Below the pieces are notes generated by a model. That model searched no databases and had not been told where the DNA came from. It worked only from the letters and a program-made list of their open reading frames with translations. From positions 18,450,118 through 18,514,117 of the forward strand of contig OY759262.1 in assembly GCA_963662155.1 (NCBI GenBank): DNA of 64,000 nt, in the 5' to 3' direction. Source of the stretch: Lamellibrachia columna. Its lineage: Eukaryota; Annelida; Polychaeta; Sabellida; Siboglinidae. The first letter of the stretch is position 1, and every line of letters starts with the position of its first letter. Shown in pieces: positions 11,439 to 22,479 of the stretch. A program made the position numbers and the translations under genes.

Positions 11439-11828
11439 AAACTTTCATCCGAAGATTCACCCCTAAAATTGCGCAAACTTCATCTGCAATGAACGCATCT
11501 GTTCTACGAGAAACGGCCATTTTTAAAGCCCAACAGTGCTCGACTTCAAACGCGATTATCTTCGAAACTTTCAATACAACCATTATGTTAATTTTACCCA
11601 CAATTCATAGCTAATATATGTAGAATTCCACTAGTTTTAGTTTCATATCAATCCACCCGATGATGCCACCTCCACAGCCTTTTCCGCAGTGGGCGCTTGC
11701 GGGTGCCGCAGGGTCTAATGGGTTAAGAGAAATGGGAAACTGAAATACCTCTTAATTTTAATAAGTTGGTTTTTACCTGTAACCATTAGTGGGCAAATGA
11801 CCATGCTAGCTACCTTTGGTTGCAGGGA

Positions 11829-11970
11829 GTTCCAGGACCACAATGACAGACTGTCGGCCCATTGGGAAACCAGTGGACATCCGTGTCCCAGAGAGAAGTT
11901 TGAGTGAGCAATTCACAAGTTTGACGGCACTGTTGTCCTCAACATCACCCGACTACCAGGAATTTATAAT
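11829..11970 (+). CDS. FN3-like gene exon h (TGA at a Trp position)
   Basis: After TTGCAG the frame gives HNDRLSAHWETSGHPC and EKFE, TGA, AIHKFDGTVVLNITRLPG. The module consensus has Trp at the TGA (E-W-A-I). The donor is uncertain. Confidence 0.5.
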
Positions 11971-12322
11971 TTTAAAACCGTCAGTAGATTAATTAACAGT
12001 AGATTTTCACAGACTTGTTCCTTTATATGCATCACCAGAATCGTTAAAGTAATTATTGTTTCATGGGAGTTTTTGTAGTCTAATACAAGGCTAATGCATA
12101 TATATGCATTAGAACTGTATTACAAGAATATATAAACTTACTGTATCATATATATGTATATATATATATATGCATCTAATCTTCTGTATTGAAACATTGA
12201 CTACACACTTATTGTAATATAGATATATATATATATATATATATGCATCCAATTTTCTGTGTTGAAACATTGAGTACACACTTGTTAATTTTTCTGAAAA
12301 CTTTCTTTTCTTCACACTGTAG

Positions 12323-12596
12323 ATGCAAGACAGGCCGAGGCAGATGTGCTGGACCTGAAAGACGGAGAATCCTACTTTGTCATTCTGCGAGTGACCAACA
12401 AACTTGGCTTTGTCTACACTGTCCACTCTAATGGTGTCACAGTGAAGTTGGAACCACTGTTGCAAGGCAACGTCCGGGAAAGTGATGTTGTTGGGACTGA
12501 CCTCAATTACCAGTCTTCTGTCACAAGTCTGTCAGCTAATTGGGATAGATTTGGTGAACCAAAGAATGATGACAGTGGTCCTGTGATTAGCAATAG
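12323..12596 (+). CDS. FN3-like gene exon i (intact)
   Basis: An open exon with acceptor CACTGTAG and donor CAATAG|GTGT. It holds SYFVILRVTNKLGFVYTVHS, NGVTV, then GTDLNYQSSVTSLSANWDRF, the end of one module and the start of the next. Confidence 0.65.
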
Positions 12597-13045
12597 GTGT
12601 TTCAAGTGTATAGTCAGGGTCTTTTGATTGATTATATTTTAACTAATCATTCACTATAAGTGTCACTATAAGAATACAAAATAGTTCTTTGACAGTGTTA
12701 AATTTAGGCATTTTCCATTTTTTCTGGCAGTGTAAGTTAAGTTGTCTGTCTCTTCAACGCACACGTCTGCATCCAAGCAATAATGTCCAGTCACAAGAGA
12801 GTCTGGTCATTTGAGGCAGGTTTACAATATAAATAAACTGTCCATGCAACATATATGTTTCCTGGTCAGGGTCCATTGAACATATACAAGAGACTATTGT
12901 ATATATAGTCATGTACCCCATACAGCGCATTCTTTGTTCATTTGTATTGACATGTAAACAGGAAAACTGCAATTATCCAGTTTTGTGGAATCATATAGAA
13001 TATAATTGTACAACATGTATGTAATAAGGTGTCGTTGTATTACAG

Positions 13046-13334
13046 AAGTGAGTCGTATTGATGCTACGATTATGGGACATCTCAAGATTGAGCACTACAA
13101 GGTGGGCGTCAGCACTGATCGTAGATTCCACATTACCAGGAACAACATCCGTCCTTTCATCAACGTTGGTCTCAATATGACATGGATGTTCACTGACTTG
13201 TATCTCATTGCACATACCTCCATCTACTATGTAACAGTGTGGGAATACAGTGAGTCATCCTCCATGTCCTCTAACTGCATCAAGGTCGGCTACGGCAGAC
13301 ATGTTGTTTCTGCTGGATCACTGGAGCTCTCCAA
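13046..13334 (+). CDS. FN3-like gene exon j (intact)
   Basis: Open from acceptor TATTACAG to donor TCCAA|GTAAGT. It contains IEHYKVGVSTDRRFH and SIYYVTVWEYSESS, the paired strands of the module. It is the last exon recognised with confidence. Confidence 0.6.
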
Positions 13335-13439
13335 GTAAGTCGCTGTAGATGAGGCCACCTGGTAGATGAATGTTCAATGATCACTTGAATTACTTGAAAC
13401 AAGCTGTATTATGTGAGAAAGTGAAAAGCTGTCTATTGA

Positions 13440-14060
13440 CTGAACCATACCTTAAATCAGCGGTTCCCAAGGGGTACGCCAGAGTTTTACCAGGGGTTAC
13501 ACGGAGGGTTGGCTGAAGCTAAGATTCCGTGCAGTGGTGCAAAATGTTGTCAGTTTGTGTGGTCCATGAAGGAGAAACTGTGTTTCTGTAATACTATCAA
13601 ATTCACACAAAACATATTCCTGTCAAGCAAACATTAAAAAAATCATGATCCAAGTCTATAAATTGCTATATTCGAAAGACCAACAGTTTTCCCTGTTAAG
13701 ATACTTCTCATCTCAAATATTTGTAAGTTACAATAATTTCGCATCATTTCAATGGTTAGTACCTAACTAGTAAGTTTGCGCCATAAAGTCCAACGCCCAC
13801 AATACCAGGCTCTTGTGCCAAGAGTTCGAGCTCATTGGCTGTCACGGGGAACGTCATTGACTAGTGATGTCGCAAAAAAATTAGATCACCAAATTTTTAT
13901 ATGCTTTAACAAGGAGTAGCCTCAAAAATAAAATAAAAACTTGCAGCGAGGTACTCGAAGCTGGCACGCTTGAATAACATCGTTTTCCATGTGAACTCCA
14001 TTCTTTTCTTTTCTGGTCTGATGATGGCTGTTTCTCCCGGAAACATTCAGGGGGAGAATG
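13440..14060. other. Intergenic or intronic, repeat-like
   Basis: No exon is seen. CAGCGGTTCCCAA at 13,459 resembles a hAT-type terminus, but no partner end is found. GTCTGATGATGG...CCCGGAAACAT near 14,018 is weakly hammerhead- or PLE-end-like. Confidence 0.3.
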
Positions 14061-14066
14061 AAGCTT

Positions 14067-14690
14067 TCATGATATGTCTAAATTGTGTCTGACCAAGGTG
14101 TGTTGTGTCAGCCTGGGGGCTGCTGGCATAGCATCCTGTACCCCACGAGAAGCTAAAGCATCTCCATTAGTAGCCACATATCTGATTGTCACATTGTCCT
14201 GTGCGAAACTGTGGCCTATCTGTTTGCCAATTTCATACTCCGAAATTGGATCCACTGCTCGTAGAGTTGCTGAACATCGCTCGTGGCCAGGGCATGTGAC
14301 ATTTTGACCTTGACTGCGAAGCATGGCTCCTACGTTGCACAGCTTATTCTCTATATGAAAACCTACAATCTGGTGTTGATCTGTCTGCCACTCTATGGCA
14401 GCTCCGATCGCTTGTGATGCAGCCTGCACGACTCCGTAACTGTTATTATGTGCTGTTGCGCTATACCTCACATCCATGCTTATGTTGATCGGTGAATTTT
14501 CTGGCAGACCACGCAGAATGTTCATTTCTTTCGATTAATTCCCTTTTCTGCTTCAAATCATCCAATGTTGCCTGGGCAGTGATAGCGGCAACCCTGTCTG
14601 CATTTCTCTGCAATCCACATCGGCTTGGAGGGGGGGTGTTCGTTGCAGCCAGAATGTGATGCATCTTCGTGAGAAGAGAATTGCATTAGT
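14067..14690 (-). mobile_element. Mutator-like transposase remnant
   Basis: The minus strand holds two frames that are continuous in related elements. One reads HHILAATNTPPPSRCGLQRN and DRVAAITAQATLDDLKQKRE. After a frameshift near 14,525 it continues MNILRGLPENSPINISMDVR, QIVGFHIENKLCNVGAMLRS and CPGHERCSATL. The sequence resembles the widely repeated invertebrate Mutator-like transposase family. The catalytic domain is incomplete and no terminal inverted repeats were found. Confidence 0.55.
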
Positions 14691-14769
14691 AAAGCCTCGA
14701 TTTGGACATGTATATTAATCACAATCAATGGCATTGCAGTATAATGACTTATGAGCAAGTTTTTGTTTA

Positions 14770-14925
14770 CTTCAGCTAATTAGACACATGTGCCTACTAT
14801 GAAGACCACCTGAAGTAGTAGGCCCTCTTGTGGCTTGGAGAAATCTTGGACAGGGCAGCATGCTATCTGATAATGTCTACTGGCTGGCTGGAGCTGATCC
14901 ATCAGGCAAGTGCCTTTGTTATTGC
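14770..14925 (+). other. Possible exon of unknown gene
   Basis: After TTACTTCAG one frame reads LDTCAYYEDHLK, two stops, then ALLWLGEILDRAACYLI. It looks coding-like, but no family is recognised and the donor is weak. Confidence 0.2.
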
Positions 14926-16048
14926 TATTTTGCTAATTAGGTTGTATAATGTTATGCAATTGAACTAGTTGAGAAGTCTAGCTTTGAAGGAATTCACAGT
15001 TTAAGGTGAATCTTGTGTATATTTACAATGTGCTCACAGAATACATGCTGGCCTTTCTGAAACATTGTGTTAGGAATTCATACATGCTAGCTGAGAAAAT
15101 GTGTACTTTCTAGAGTTGGTGGATTACAGGTTGTTACACACTGAAGTGGCTTTTCTGTGTGTGCATTGTCCAGTGGGGGGGTACTGCTCAAATGTGTCTA
15201 GAAAAAAAACATGTAGACGGATGTAATAATTATTTTGGCTATGTGTGTCTCTGAAATATGTTAAATTCAATTTTTTTCGCTAACATTGTCATGTCTATTT
15301 GGGATCATGCCTCAGTTACACTTCCTGGTATGTTACAGACACAGTAGGGCACAGTAATTTTAGATGTCATTTAAAAAAATCATATCATCTGACAGAACTG
15401 CATTTGAGCAGGCACATTGGCAGGTTTGCTGGTAGAACATGTTGGCAGTGTAACTGGATTTTTAAATGATTTCAATAGGCGGAAGGATTTTAGGCAATTT
15501 TTTCGTCACAAGGCACGTGTGCATAGTAATTTTCGCCACAAGGCACGTGTGCAGAAATTGGTAAACATTGACGGGTGTGGCACGTTCAGGCATTTTAAAA
15601 GAGTTAGAAATATGTGATTTTGACTAAACTCGACCAGCATGTCAGTGAAATGATGACAACAGCAGGTAAGAAGTTTCAGAATTTTTGATGGTTTCGTTTT
15701 CTTATAATCATGCAGAACGTAAACATGGCCGCCAATGGGAAACATAACAGGAGGCTGAACCCAACACCGGCTATTCCCGGATCAGCGTTGTTTTGGGCAA
15801 TAAAAGTGCACTCAAACACAATATTTTTTACAAATATACATCCGTTTTGTACCTGATCCGATGGGGAGTGATGCAAAGAACACATTAACATCGAAAAAAT
15901 TAGGTACAAATGTCATTTAATAGCGTTAATAATTTCGGCCAGGTTAATGCACCTTTACCCACATGTGATTAACCGTCAACTCTGCGGTGTAAAACTACTC
16001 AGCCTACTAAGCTACTCATGTTCGTTTGGATTGTGATCTGTTTCTCAG

Positions 16049-16247
16049 AGACATCCTCAAACTGGATCTCATGGATAATGATGCTGAAGAGATTGTCAAC
16101 TCAATTTCCCAAGCCTACAAGCTTTGCCCTATGAGAAACAATTCTGATGACATTTCGGGTCAGACAGAAATAACAATTAGGGAATTGCTTCCAAAAGAGC
16201 TGCAACGATTCCCTGTGCTTACAGAAGTTGTACTCATATTTGAGAAG
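16049..16247 (+). CDS. TRMT44: TRMT44 exon 1 (N-terminal region)
   Basis: Open exon DILKLDLMDNDAEEIVNSIS ... TIRELLPKELQRFPVLTEVV ending GAGAAG|GTTTCC. It resembles the weakly conserved region before the TxTFxPL segment; phase 1 joins exon 2. Confidence 0.45.
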
Positions 16248-16744
16248 GTTTCCAGTATGTTCTGTTAAGGGTAAGGAAATAGTATCTGCTTCTTGGTTTG
16301 AAAACATTTTGAAAATGATGTAATATGGCTAATACTTTCATATATGAAATAAATAATATATATATATGTAGTGTTTGATTACATAATTATGTTAATAATA
16401 AAACTTCTGTAACGCTTAATTTCTGAGGCCCCCCGAGTCACAGTAAACCAGAATTGTTAAGCCTGTCTGACTTGATATCATGAATAAGGACACACAACAG
16501 TACATATATTATATAAGAAATGCTCTGCCACCTTTGCAATATAAGTCATGAAAGTATGTCACTTGAATTAGTGGAGCTGACCAATCAAATAGAAAGAACA
16601 TTTTTGACATCAAGAAGGCAAAACAAATCAGTTTTTGATAATGCCACATCAAAAATCCCCTTTAGCCCATCAGAAAACTAACATTGGTCACAACTGCTAG
16701 AATGTACAAGTGCCAGCTGCCAAGCCTTGTCATATTGCTTAACA

Positions 16745-17957
16745 AATATGTAATTTTTTTTGGAAGAAATCACTAAGTGGGAACGCCAGTAGATATTATC
16801 TACTTAGATTTTCAGAAAGCTTTTGACAAAGTGCCACATCAAAGATTACTACTTAAATTAAAAGCCCATGGTATCGGGGAAGGCATAACTGACTGGATAG
16901 AACAATGGCTGACTGACAGAAGACAACGAGTTGTAGATGAAGAAGTTTCAAATTGGAAATCGGTTTTGAGTGGGGTACCTCAAGGATCAGTATTAGGACC
17001 TATATTATTCTTAATATATATCAATGACTTGGACGACCGTATAATAAGTAACATACTGAAATTTGCGGGTGACACAAAACTGATTAGAAAGGTTAATACT
17101 GATGGTGATAAACAACATTTACAAAACGATCTAGACAAATCAGTGAAATGGTCTGAGAAATGGCGGATGTTGTTCAATTTTGGGAAATGTAAATGCCTAC
17201 ATACAGGACATGGGAACTTGAATGTAAACTATAAAATGGGAGATACTGTTCTGGGTACTACTGTAAAAGAAAAGGACTTAGGAGTTACAATAAGCACTGA
17301 TATGAAAGTTTCAGAGCAGTGTGGTATTGCAGCTTCAAAGGGTAATCAAATTCTTGGATTGATTAGAAGAAACATAACATACAAGGGAAAAAAGTTAATT
17401 ATACCACTTTATAAAGCAATAGTTAGACCTCATTTAGAATACTGTATACAAGCATGGAGACCATATCGTAAGAAGGATATACATACGCTTGAACGCATAC
17501 AAAGGAGAGCAACTAAAATGATTCCAGAACTGAGAGACCTTGGTTATGAAGAACGCTTGAAAGAATGTGGTTTAACAACTCTAGAGACAAGGAGGTTAAG
17601 AGGAGATCAGATTGAAGTTTTTTAAGATATTGAATGGGTATGAAAATATTGATAGAAATGTATTTTTCTCACTCAAGAAGGATAGCAGAACTAGAGGACA
17701 TGAGGTAAAATTAGTAAAGGATCAATGTAGATTGGACAGCAGGAAGCACTCATTCCCACAGAGGACAATACATGAATGGAACAAATTGTCTACAGATTGT
17801 GTAACTGCTAGCAGCGTGAATATGTTTAAAAACAAGGTTGACACATCTCAGGAGGGCGGGTTATAAGTAGATGAACGTTGTTATACTCTCGATAAGCCTA
17901 AGGCTACCTTGTCTACTTGCCATCTGGGCCTTTGGCTTGGATGGCAAATCTTGTTAA
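16745..17957 (+). mobile_element. CR1-like LINE, copy 2 (3' portion)
   Basis: The RT reading frame contains YLDFQKAFDKVPHQRLLLKL and SGVPQGSVLGPILFLIYIND. The catalytic F-A-D-D box reads FAGD, so a metal-binding Asp is lost. A frameshift at ~17,615 moves the C-terminal tail to the next frame. The 3' UTR ends AAATCTTGTTAAAT. The copy starts inside the palm and sits in an intron of TRMT44. It is highly similar to 58,590-62,170 and 7,379-7,640. Confidence 0.9.
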
Positions 17958-17991
17958 ATATTGCTAACCCTGTTCCTGTTGCCTTTTTTAG

Positions 17992-18108
17992 ACCCAGAAA
18001 AATGTACTGCTACATTTGTGCCTCTGCTAATGACCGGTGGTCAGTCAGGTCCAGGAGGGAAGTGTCTTCCTGCAGTGTATCGCCTACAGCTGTTCACTGA
18101 AGACAAGA
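17992..18108 (+). CDS. TRMT44: TRMT44 exon 2
   Basis: After CTTTTTTAG the frame gives CTATFVPLLMTGGQSGPGGK, then CLPAVYRLQLFTEDK, ending CAAGA|GTTAAG. It matches the family segment T-x-T-F-x-P-L ... x-Y-x-I-Q-L. Confidence 0.55.
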
Positions 18109-18393
18109 GTTAAGACTAAGAATGCTGCTGGGTTGACATGGTTCATCTGCTTTGTGTGAATTAATATCAGTTAACTTGGTTTAAATAGGTTTATCCCCAG
18201 AATACTTGCATCAGGCTGGACAGTGAATGTTTATAATTTATAATACCAACAGTTAGTTACATAAGCTGCATAATGAATATATTCCCACATACCATTCTCC
18301 ATACGGGCATCACCACATCACTAAACTACATTTTAATGCTTTATTTACCGTACTTATGACAAATCCTCTTTTTTTCTCCATTTCTAGTGTTGG

Positions 18394-18475
18394 ATGTATG
18401 CCATGTTCTGAATGTATGCCATGTTCTAGATATATACCATGTTCTGGATATATGTCATGTTCTAGATATATGCCA
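18394..18475. repeat. ~21-bp minisatellite
   Basis: About four imperfect units of the ATATGCCATGTTCTAGAT type, just 5' of the 439-bp tandem duplication. Confidence 0.7.
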
Positions 18476-18549
18476 TTATACAACTTATGCGTTGTAAATG
18501 TGGTTTTCTCAGTGGCAAAGGAAATGATTGTTAAAACAGCCGTCCTGCA

Positions 18550-18895
18550 ACAGTGCATTAACACAGCCTTTAGAAGGTGGACTCTCAGTCGGGAGGGGCA
18601 GGGTTCAAATCCTCTTGCTGCCATTTCGAAGCCGGGGCAATTTAATTCACTCCTCATTTCTTCAGTTCACTCAACTTTATAAATGAGTATCTGAGTAATA
18701 ACTATAAAATAGTAGTGGATACATATAAACGAATAGTCTTCACACAGTAATTGCAGCATGGCTGAATGCTTCCCTGAGAACTTGGTCGGTGTTGGAATGA
18801 ACAGATTTGCCAGGCCATGAAGTGTTTAACAAACACTTTGAAGTCTGAGGCTTTGAACCGTCCCAATAACTGGATACAGCGATATATATATGAAT
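18550..18895 (+). mobile_element. tRNA-derived SINE, tandem unit 1
   Basis: Has B box GGTTCAAATCC followed by TCTTGCTGCCATTTCGAAG, a body shared with other copies, and a 3' part ending CCCAATAACTGGATACAGCG. The tRNA head is degraded. Confidence 0.65.
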
Positions 18896-18988
18896 GTTAC
18901 CTGTATACATGCCATTATACAACTTATGCGTTGTAAATGTGGTTTTCTCAGTGGCAAAGGAAATGATTGTTAAAACAGCCGTCCTGCA

Positions 18989-19334
18989 ACAGTGCATTAA
19001 CACAGCCTTTAGAAGGTGGACTCTCAGTCGGGAGGGGCAGGGTTCAAATCCTCTTGCTGCCATTTCGAAGCCGGGGAAATTTAATTCACTCCTCATTTCT
19101 TCAGTTCACTCAACTTTATAAATGAGTATCTGAGTAATAACTATAAAATAGTAGTGGATGCATATAAATGAATAGTCTTCACACAGTAATTGCAGCATGG
19201 CTGAATGCTTCCCTGAGAACTTGGTCGGTGTTGGAATGAACAGATTTGCCAGGCCATGAAGTGTTTAACAAACACTTTGAAGTCTGAGGCTTTGAACCGT
19301 CCCAATAACTGGATACAGCGATATATATATGAAT
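18989..19334 (+). mobile_element. tRNA-derived SINE, tandem unit 2
   Basis: Near-identical partner of the SINE at 18,550, created by the 439-bp duplication rather than by a separate retrotransposition. Confidence 0.65.
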
Positions 19335-19378
19335 GTTACCTGTATACAGTAACATGTCACTGCTCTCGTCTACACCAG

Positions 19379-19587
19379 ATTATCCCGCAGAGTCCTCCAC
19401 CCTTGACTCGCATGGTCTGGGCTGCTCACCAGAATGGCTGTGGACCACACTACTCCCCAGACTAGCCTACTGGAGTGAGTAGCCGAAACTGAACACAGCA
19501 GTAACGTCTCTGTTGCTCATCCCCATTGACAAATACAATGAGCACTACCAGGACATGAAAGCTCGGTATGGGAAACATCTTGTGGAG
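19379..19587 (+). CDS. TRMT44: TRMT44 exon 3 with in-frame TAG
   Basis: One frame reads LGCSPEWLWTTLLPRLAYWS, E, TAG, PKLNTAV, then SLLLIPIDKYNEHYQDMKAR and YGKHLVE up to GAG|GTGAGT. It matches the family W-L-x-x-x-L-L-x-K-L-A-x-W-S region and the helix before the methyltransferase fold. The single stop is the only defect. Confidence 0.65.
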
Positions 19588-20123
19588 GTGAGTTGTCCAA
19601 AATCCAGTTTAGTGACAATATCTGTCAGACACAAATTTGTTTCTTCATCTGGTGATACATTTTTTAAAGAAGAATTGACACTTAAGAGCACTCTCAGTTC
19701 AGTTTTACGTTCATGTTGCAAATATGTTGTGTGTTGCATATTAATTTAATTTACAAGTAAATTCTTTTAATGAATAAAAAAAATTATGCACACTTATTAA
19801 ACCGACTGTGCATATTATCTTCAAAGCCCATGTCTATTTGTAAATAGTGTCGTGTATGTTATTATAAGCTTCATATTTTCCAGTACTATAATTTTGTATC
19901 AAATTTGTCAAATACTTGTGGCAACCAAACACATTCATCATTCAGGGAAAGTTGTGTCAACTACATGTTTCTCATTAGATTACTACCCTGGTAACTGGAA
20001 ATAATAATTTTCATAAATATCATGCTGTGTTTTATTGTTGTCATTCATGTTATGTAGCAGTTAAATTGAAAGGTAATTGCTAATTGTCCTACATAATTTG
20101 GACCCACGATTTGTGGTTTTTAG

Positions 20124-20192
20124 ACATGGCCAGAAGGAACTGATCCTCGCAAATTCGTCTATGAAGATATCACCATTGCAGCCTATTTACTG
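20124..20192 (+). CDS. TRMT44: TRMT44 exon 4
   Basis: TWPEGTDPRKFVYEDITIAA-YLL between TTTTTAG and TG|GTGAAT. This is one of the most conserved TRMT44 segments and is intact. Confidence 0.8.
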
Positions 20193-20901
20193 GTGAATTT
20201 ATTATTACTCAGAACTTCCCCATATTTACGGGCTGAAGTCACCTTGGATTTGTACACAGATTTGTAGGCAATGTGTGGAAAATATGTTTATCTGTAATGG
20301 TACAGTGTACCACTAAATGGTACTGCCAAACTTAAAGTTGCATACAACAAAATGCATAGGCAGATTGTATGATACAACAGAACCAGTGGTACGTTTGTTA
20401 AAAATTGCATTAATAACTTTGTGCTCTCTTACTTTACATTGATTTATGGTTTTAAAAAATGTGAATATGATATTGAAAGTGATTGTATATAATGTGTGAT
20501 TAGCTTATTAAATTATGATGGGCGAGGGTGCTTTATGTTGCACAATTGGGATTTTATAGCTTATTTATTTGTACTTAATTATTTATTATACTTGAACTTT
20601 AGAAAACAAATTTAATGCATATTTGTATGCATATGATTTGTTAACCGGAAACAAAGGTATTCATATCTGTAATGCATTCATATGTGCATGCAAGCATGCC
20701 TTTCGCACACCACAGCAGACAGCCGTTGATGTGCACACACATACACATGCATGCAGGCTGTTGCACATTTTTTATGTGCAGCATTATTTTATGTTGTCCA
20801 TAATAACCCATGACTCCATGTCCGAAGAAAATACTGTACCCAAGTAAAACATTTGAGGTTCTGTCTAATGCACTGATTACTTATGACTGCGTCTTCCCTA
20901 G

Positions 20902-20991
20902 GTTCTCTGGGAAAGGCGAACAGACAAACAGACATTTGTGGATCTGGGCTGTGGCAATGGATTACTAGTGCATCTACTCAACTCGGAAGGG
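20902..20991 (+). CDS. TRMT44: TRMT44 exon 5 (AdoMet-binding motif I)
   Basis: VLWERRTDKQ, then FVDLGCGNGLLVHLLNSEG, between CCCTAG and GGG|GTATGT. D-L-G-C-G-N-G is the class I methyltransferase AdoMet loop. Intact. Confidence 0.85.
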
Positions 20992-21496
20992 GTATGTAGT
21001 GGCAGGATCCATAATTATTATTTTATTGACTTCTGTGGAATAACTGAAAAGTGTCACCACCTGTTGTTAAACAATTTACGCCATTTTTCAGTTGTTCTAC
21101 ACTAGTCACCAAATGACACCACTAGTGTTAAGCAGTTACATTATTGTCTAGAGATACACATTTTGATACACTTATAAGAAAAGATTCCTTGACGTTTTTC
21201 GGTGGCCCATTTTTTTCAAGCATACTGTATGCTTATTAGGTCGAATACGGTAACTGTCGTCGTGACAACACAATACTTGATTGTCATTAATCTTCTAGTT
21301 GTTGTGTGGCTATGAACAATCCACCATATTATAATAGAAACAGTAATAATTAGCATGTTTTATCATCGATAGGACATAATGGTAAAATTAATTATGTTAT
21401 CAGATATTCCCATTTATAAAGGAAATCCTTCTGTTGTTTTTTGCTTTCTCATGACAAGCATTGCATTGATGTTTTATACTGTGTTTTGTATCACAG

Positions 21497-21568
21497 CATC
21501 CTGGAATTGGAATTGATGTCCGACGTCGGAAGACCTAGGATATGTATGGGCCTGAAACCCACCTGCAG
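21497..21568 (+). CDS. TRMT44: TRMT44 exon 6 (TAG at conserved Trp)
   Basis: HPGIGIDVRRRKT, TAG, DMYGPETHLQ between ATCACAG and GCAG|GTGTG. Relatives have Trp where TAG stands, a TGG-to-TAG change. Confidence 0.75.
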
Positions 21569-21949
21569 GTGTGTGGCCCACAAACTTCAGTACACTCATC
21601 CTAGTTTGTGACAATGTTCAAGGTGGTAGATAACAATGAAGTAATGATTTTCTTCTAATCACAGCTATTAAGATTTACTTACTTAAGTCTTAACGTTTCA
21701 GCTAGAAGAAGAGAATTGTTACTTCAGTAGTCATAGTGTCTACTCCTGCTAATTATTAGAAACATTTCAAACATGTACACAATCAAGTATGACCTATATA
21801 GCTTGTTGGATGTTATTTGCAACTATTTGTACATATTCATATAAAACATCCGCACACCAGTTAATATGACAGCATATATAGCATCATTAATTTCACTTTG
21901 TATATGTGCATATATGTTTTATGACATTCGAACACATACGCACATGCGC

Positions 21950-21972
21950 ACGCACGCACACACACACACGTG
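21950..21972. repeat. (CA)n microsatellite
   Basis: GCACACGCACGCACACACAC-type run in a TRMT44 intron. Confidence 0.8.
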
Positions 21973-22019
21973 ATCCCATATATATATAGCATCATTCACT
22001 GTAGTTTTTCCTTCTTCAG

Positions 22020-22126
22020 GAGTGTGCAATCACACCATCTGATTCAAACCTGTCTCCTGAGAATGACTGGATCCTTGTTAACCATAGTTATGAACTGATG
22101 CCGTGGATATCAGTCATTGCAGCAAG
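22020..22126 (+). CDS. TRMT44: TRMT44 exon 7
   Basis: ECAITPSDSNLSPENDWILV and NHSYELMPWISVIAAR between CTTCTTCAG and AAG|GTAGTG. In relatives NHxDELTPWIPxIAAR is followed by a Cys-rich F-F-x-L-P-C-C-F-F-D-F exon, which is not found downstream. Confidence 0.8.
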
Positions 22127-22204
22127 GTAGTGTGTTCTTCCAATTTGTCCAACTAAACACATTGACCACATCTGACACAGTTTACTATGTAGGGTGATTG
22201 TAGA

Positions 22205-22465
22205 CACAATGTAAAAAAGATAAAGGTACGTTCTTATGTAGCGTTGACGCGGTATCCAGTCCTTGCGACTGTTCATAGCACTTTACACCCCAGCAGACCT
22301 GTTCATTCCAACACTAACTCCACTTCTCTAAGAAGCATTCAGCCATGCTGCAATTACTGCGCAAATACTATTCGACCTCGTATTCATTCACATATCCACC
22401 AATGTCTAATTTACAGCTGAGTGAACTGAGGCAAAGTGGAGTAAACAAAATTGCTCAAGCACAGT
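22205..22465 (-). mobile_element. tRNA-derived SINE, minus copy
   Basis: The body from TCCAGTCCTTGCGACTGTTC to GCTGAGTGAACTGAGGCAA matches 38,490-38,700 in the same orientation. The tRNA head is missing. Confidence 0.65.
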
Positions 22466-22479
22466 AGAACATATATTTA

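Larger units (their letters stand above)
10433..11722 (-). mobile_element. piggyBac-like DNA transposon, internally deleted
   Basis: The element is bounded by TTAA at 10,429-10,432 and 11,723-11,726, the piggyBac target duplication. Its ends are inverted: CCTATTAGACCCAGC on the left, and the reverse complement CCCATTAGACCCTGC on the right. The minus strand encodes a Cys-rich C-terminal domain at ~10,755-10,893 and an acidic N-terminal-like piece near 11,400-11,520. The central DDD catalytic domain is missing, so it is a non-autonomous deletion derivative in a host intron. Confidence 0.8.
4337..13334 (+). pseudogene. Decayed gene for a multi-module FN3-like extracellular protein
   Basis: At least ten exons on the + strand encode pieces of a repeated module: a linker like VDxxPPxxGxVxDG, then YQSSxTxLSANWxGFxDPxSGI, then a W-A-I-G-T..G strand, then YYVTVxAxNxAG and SNGVTV. 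This is the layout of FN3-like repeats in large secreted or membrane proteins of invertebrates. Exons at 9,899, 12,323 and 13,046 are fully open with good splice sites. Others have an in-frame TAG, TAA or TGA or 1-nt shifts. Introns hold a Penelope-like copy, a CR1 3' end, a minisatellite and a piggyBac-like element. The first and last exons are not identified. Either a pseudogene or an error-rich assembly of a real gene. Confidence 0.6.
18471..19348 (+). repeat. 439-bp tandem duplication containing a SINE
   Basis: The segment beginning TGCCATTATACAACTTATGC at 18,471 restarts at 18,910. The two units differ at only a few bases, so the event is recent. It lies in a TRMT44 intron. Confidence 0.92.

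Noticed and set aside
13459..13560. hAT transposon end (CAGCGGTTCCCAA)
   Set aside because: Only one terminus was found, with no partner inverted repeat, target duplication or transposase.
15417..15617. 66-codon ORF with repeated HKARVH
   Set aside because: It arises from a short direct repeat (CACAAGGCACGTGTGCA) and has no family match.
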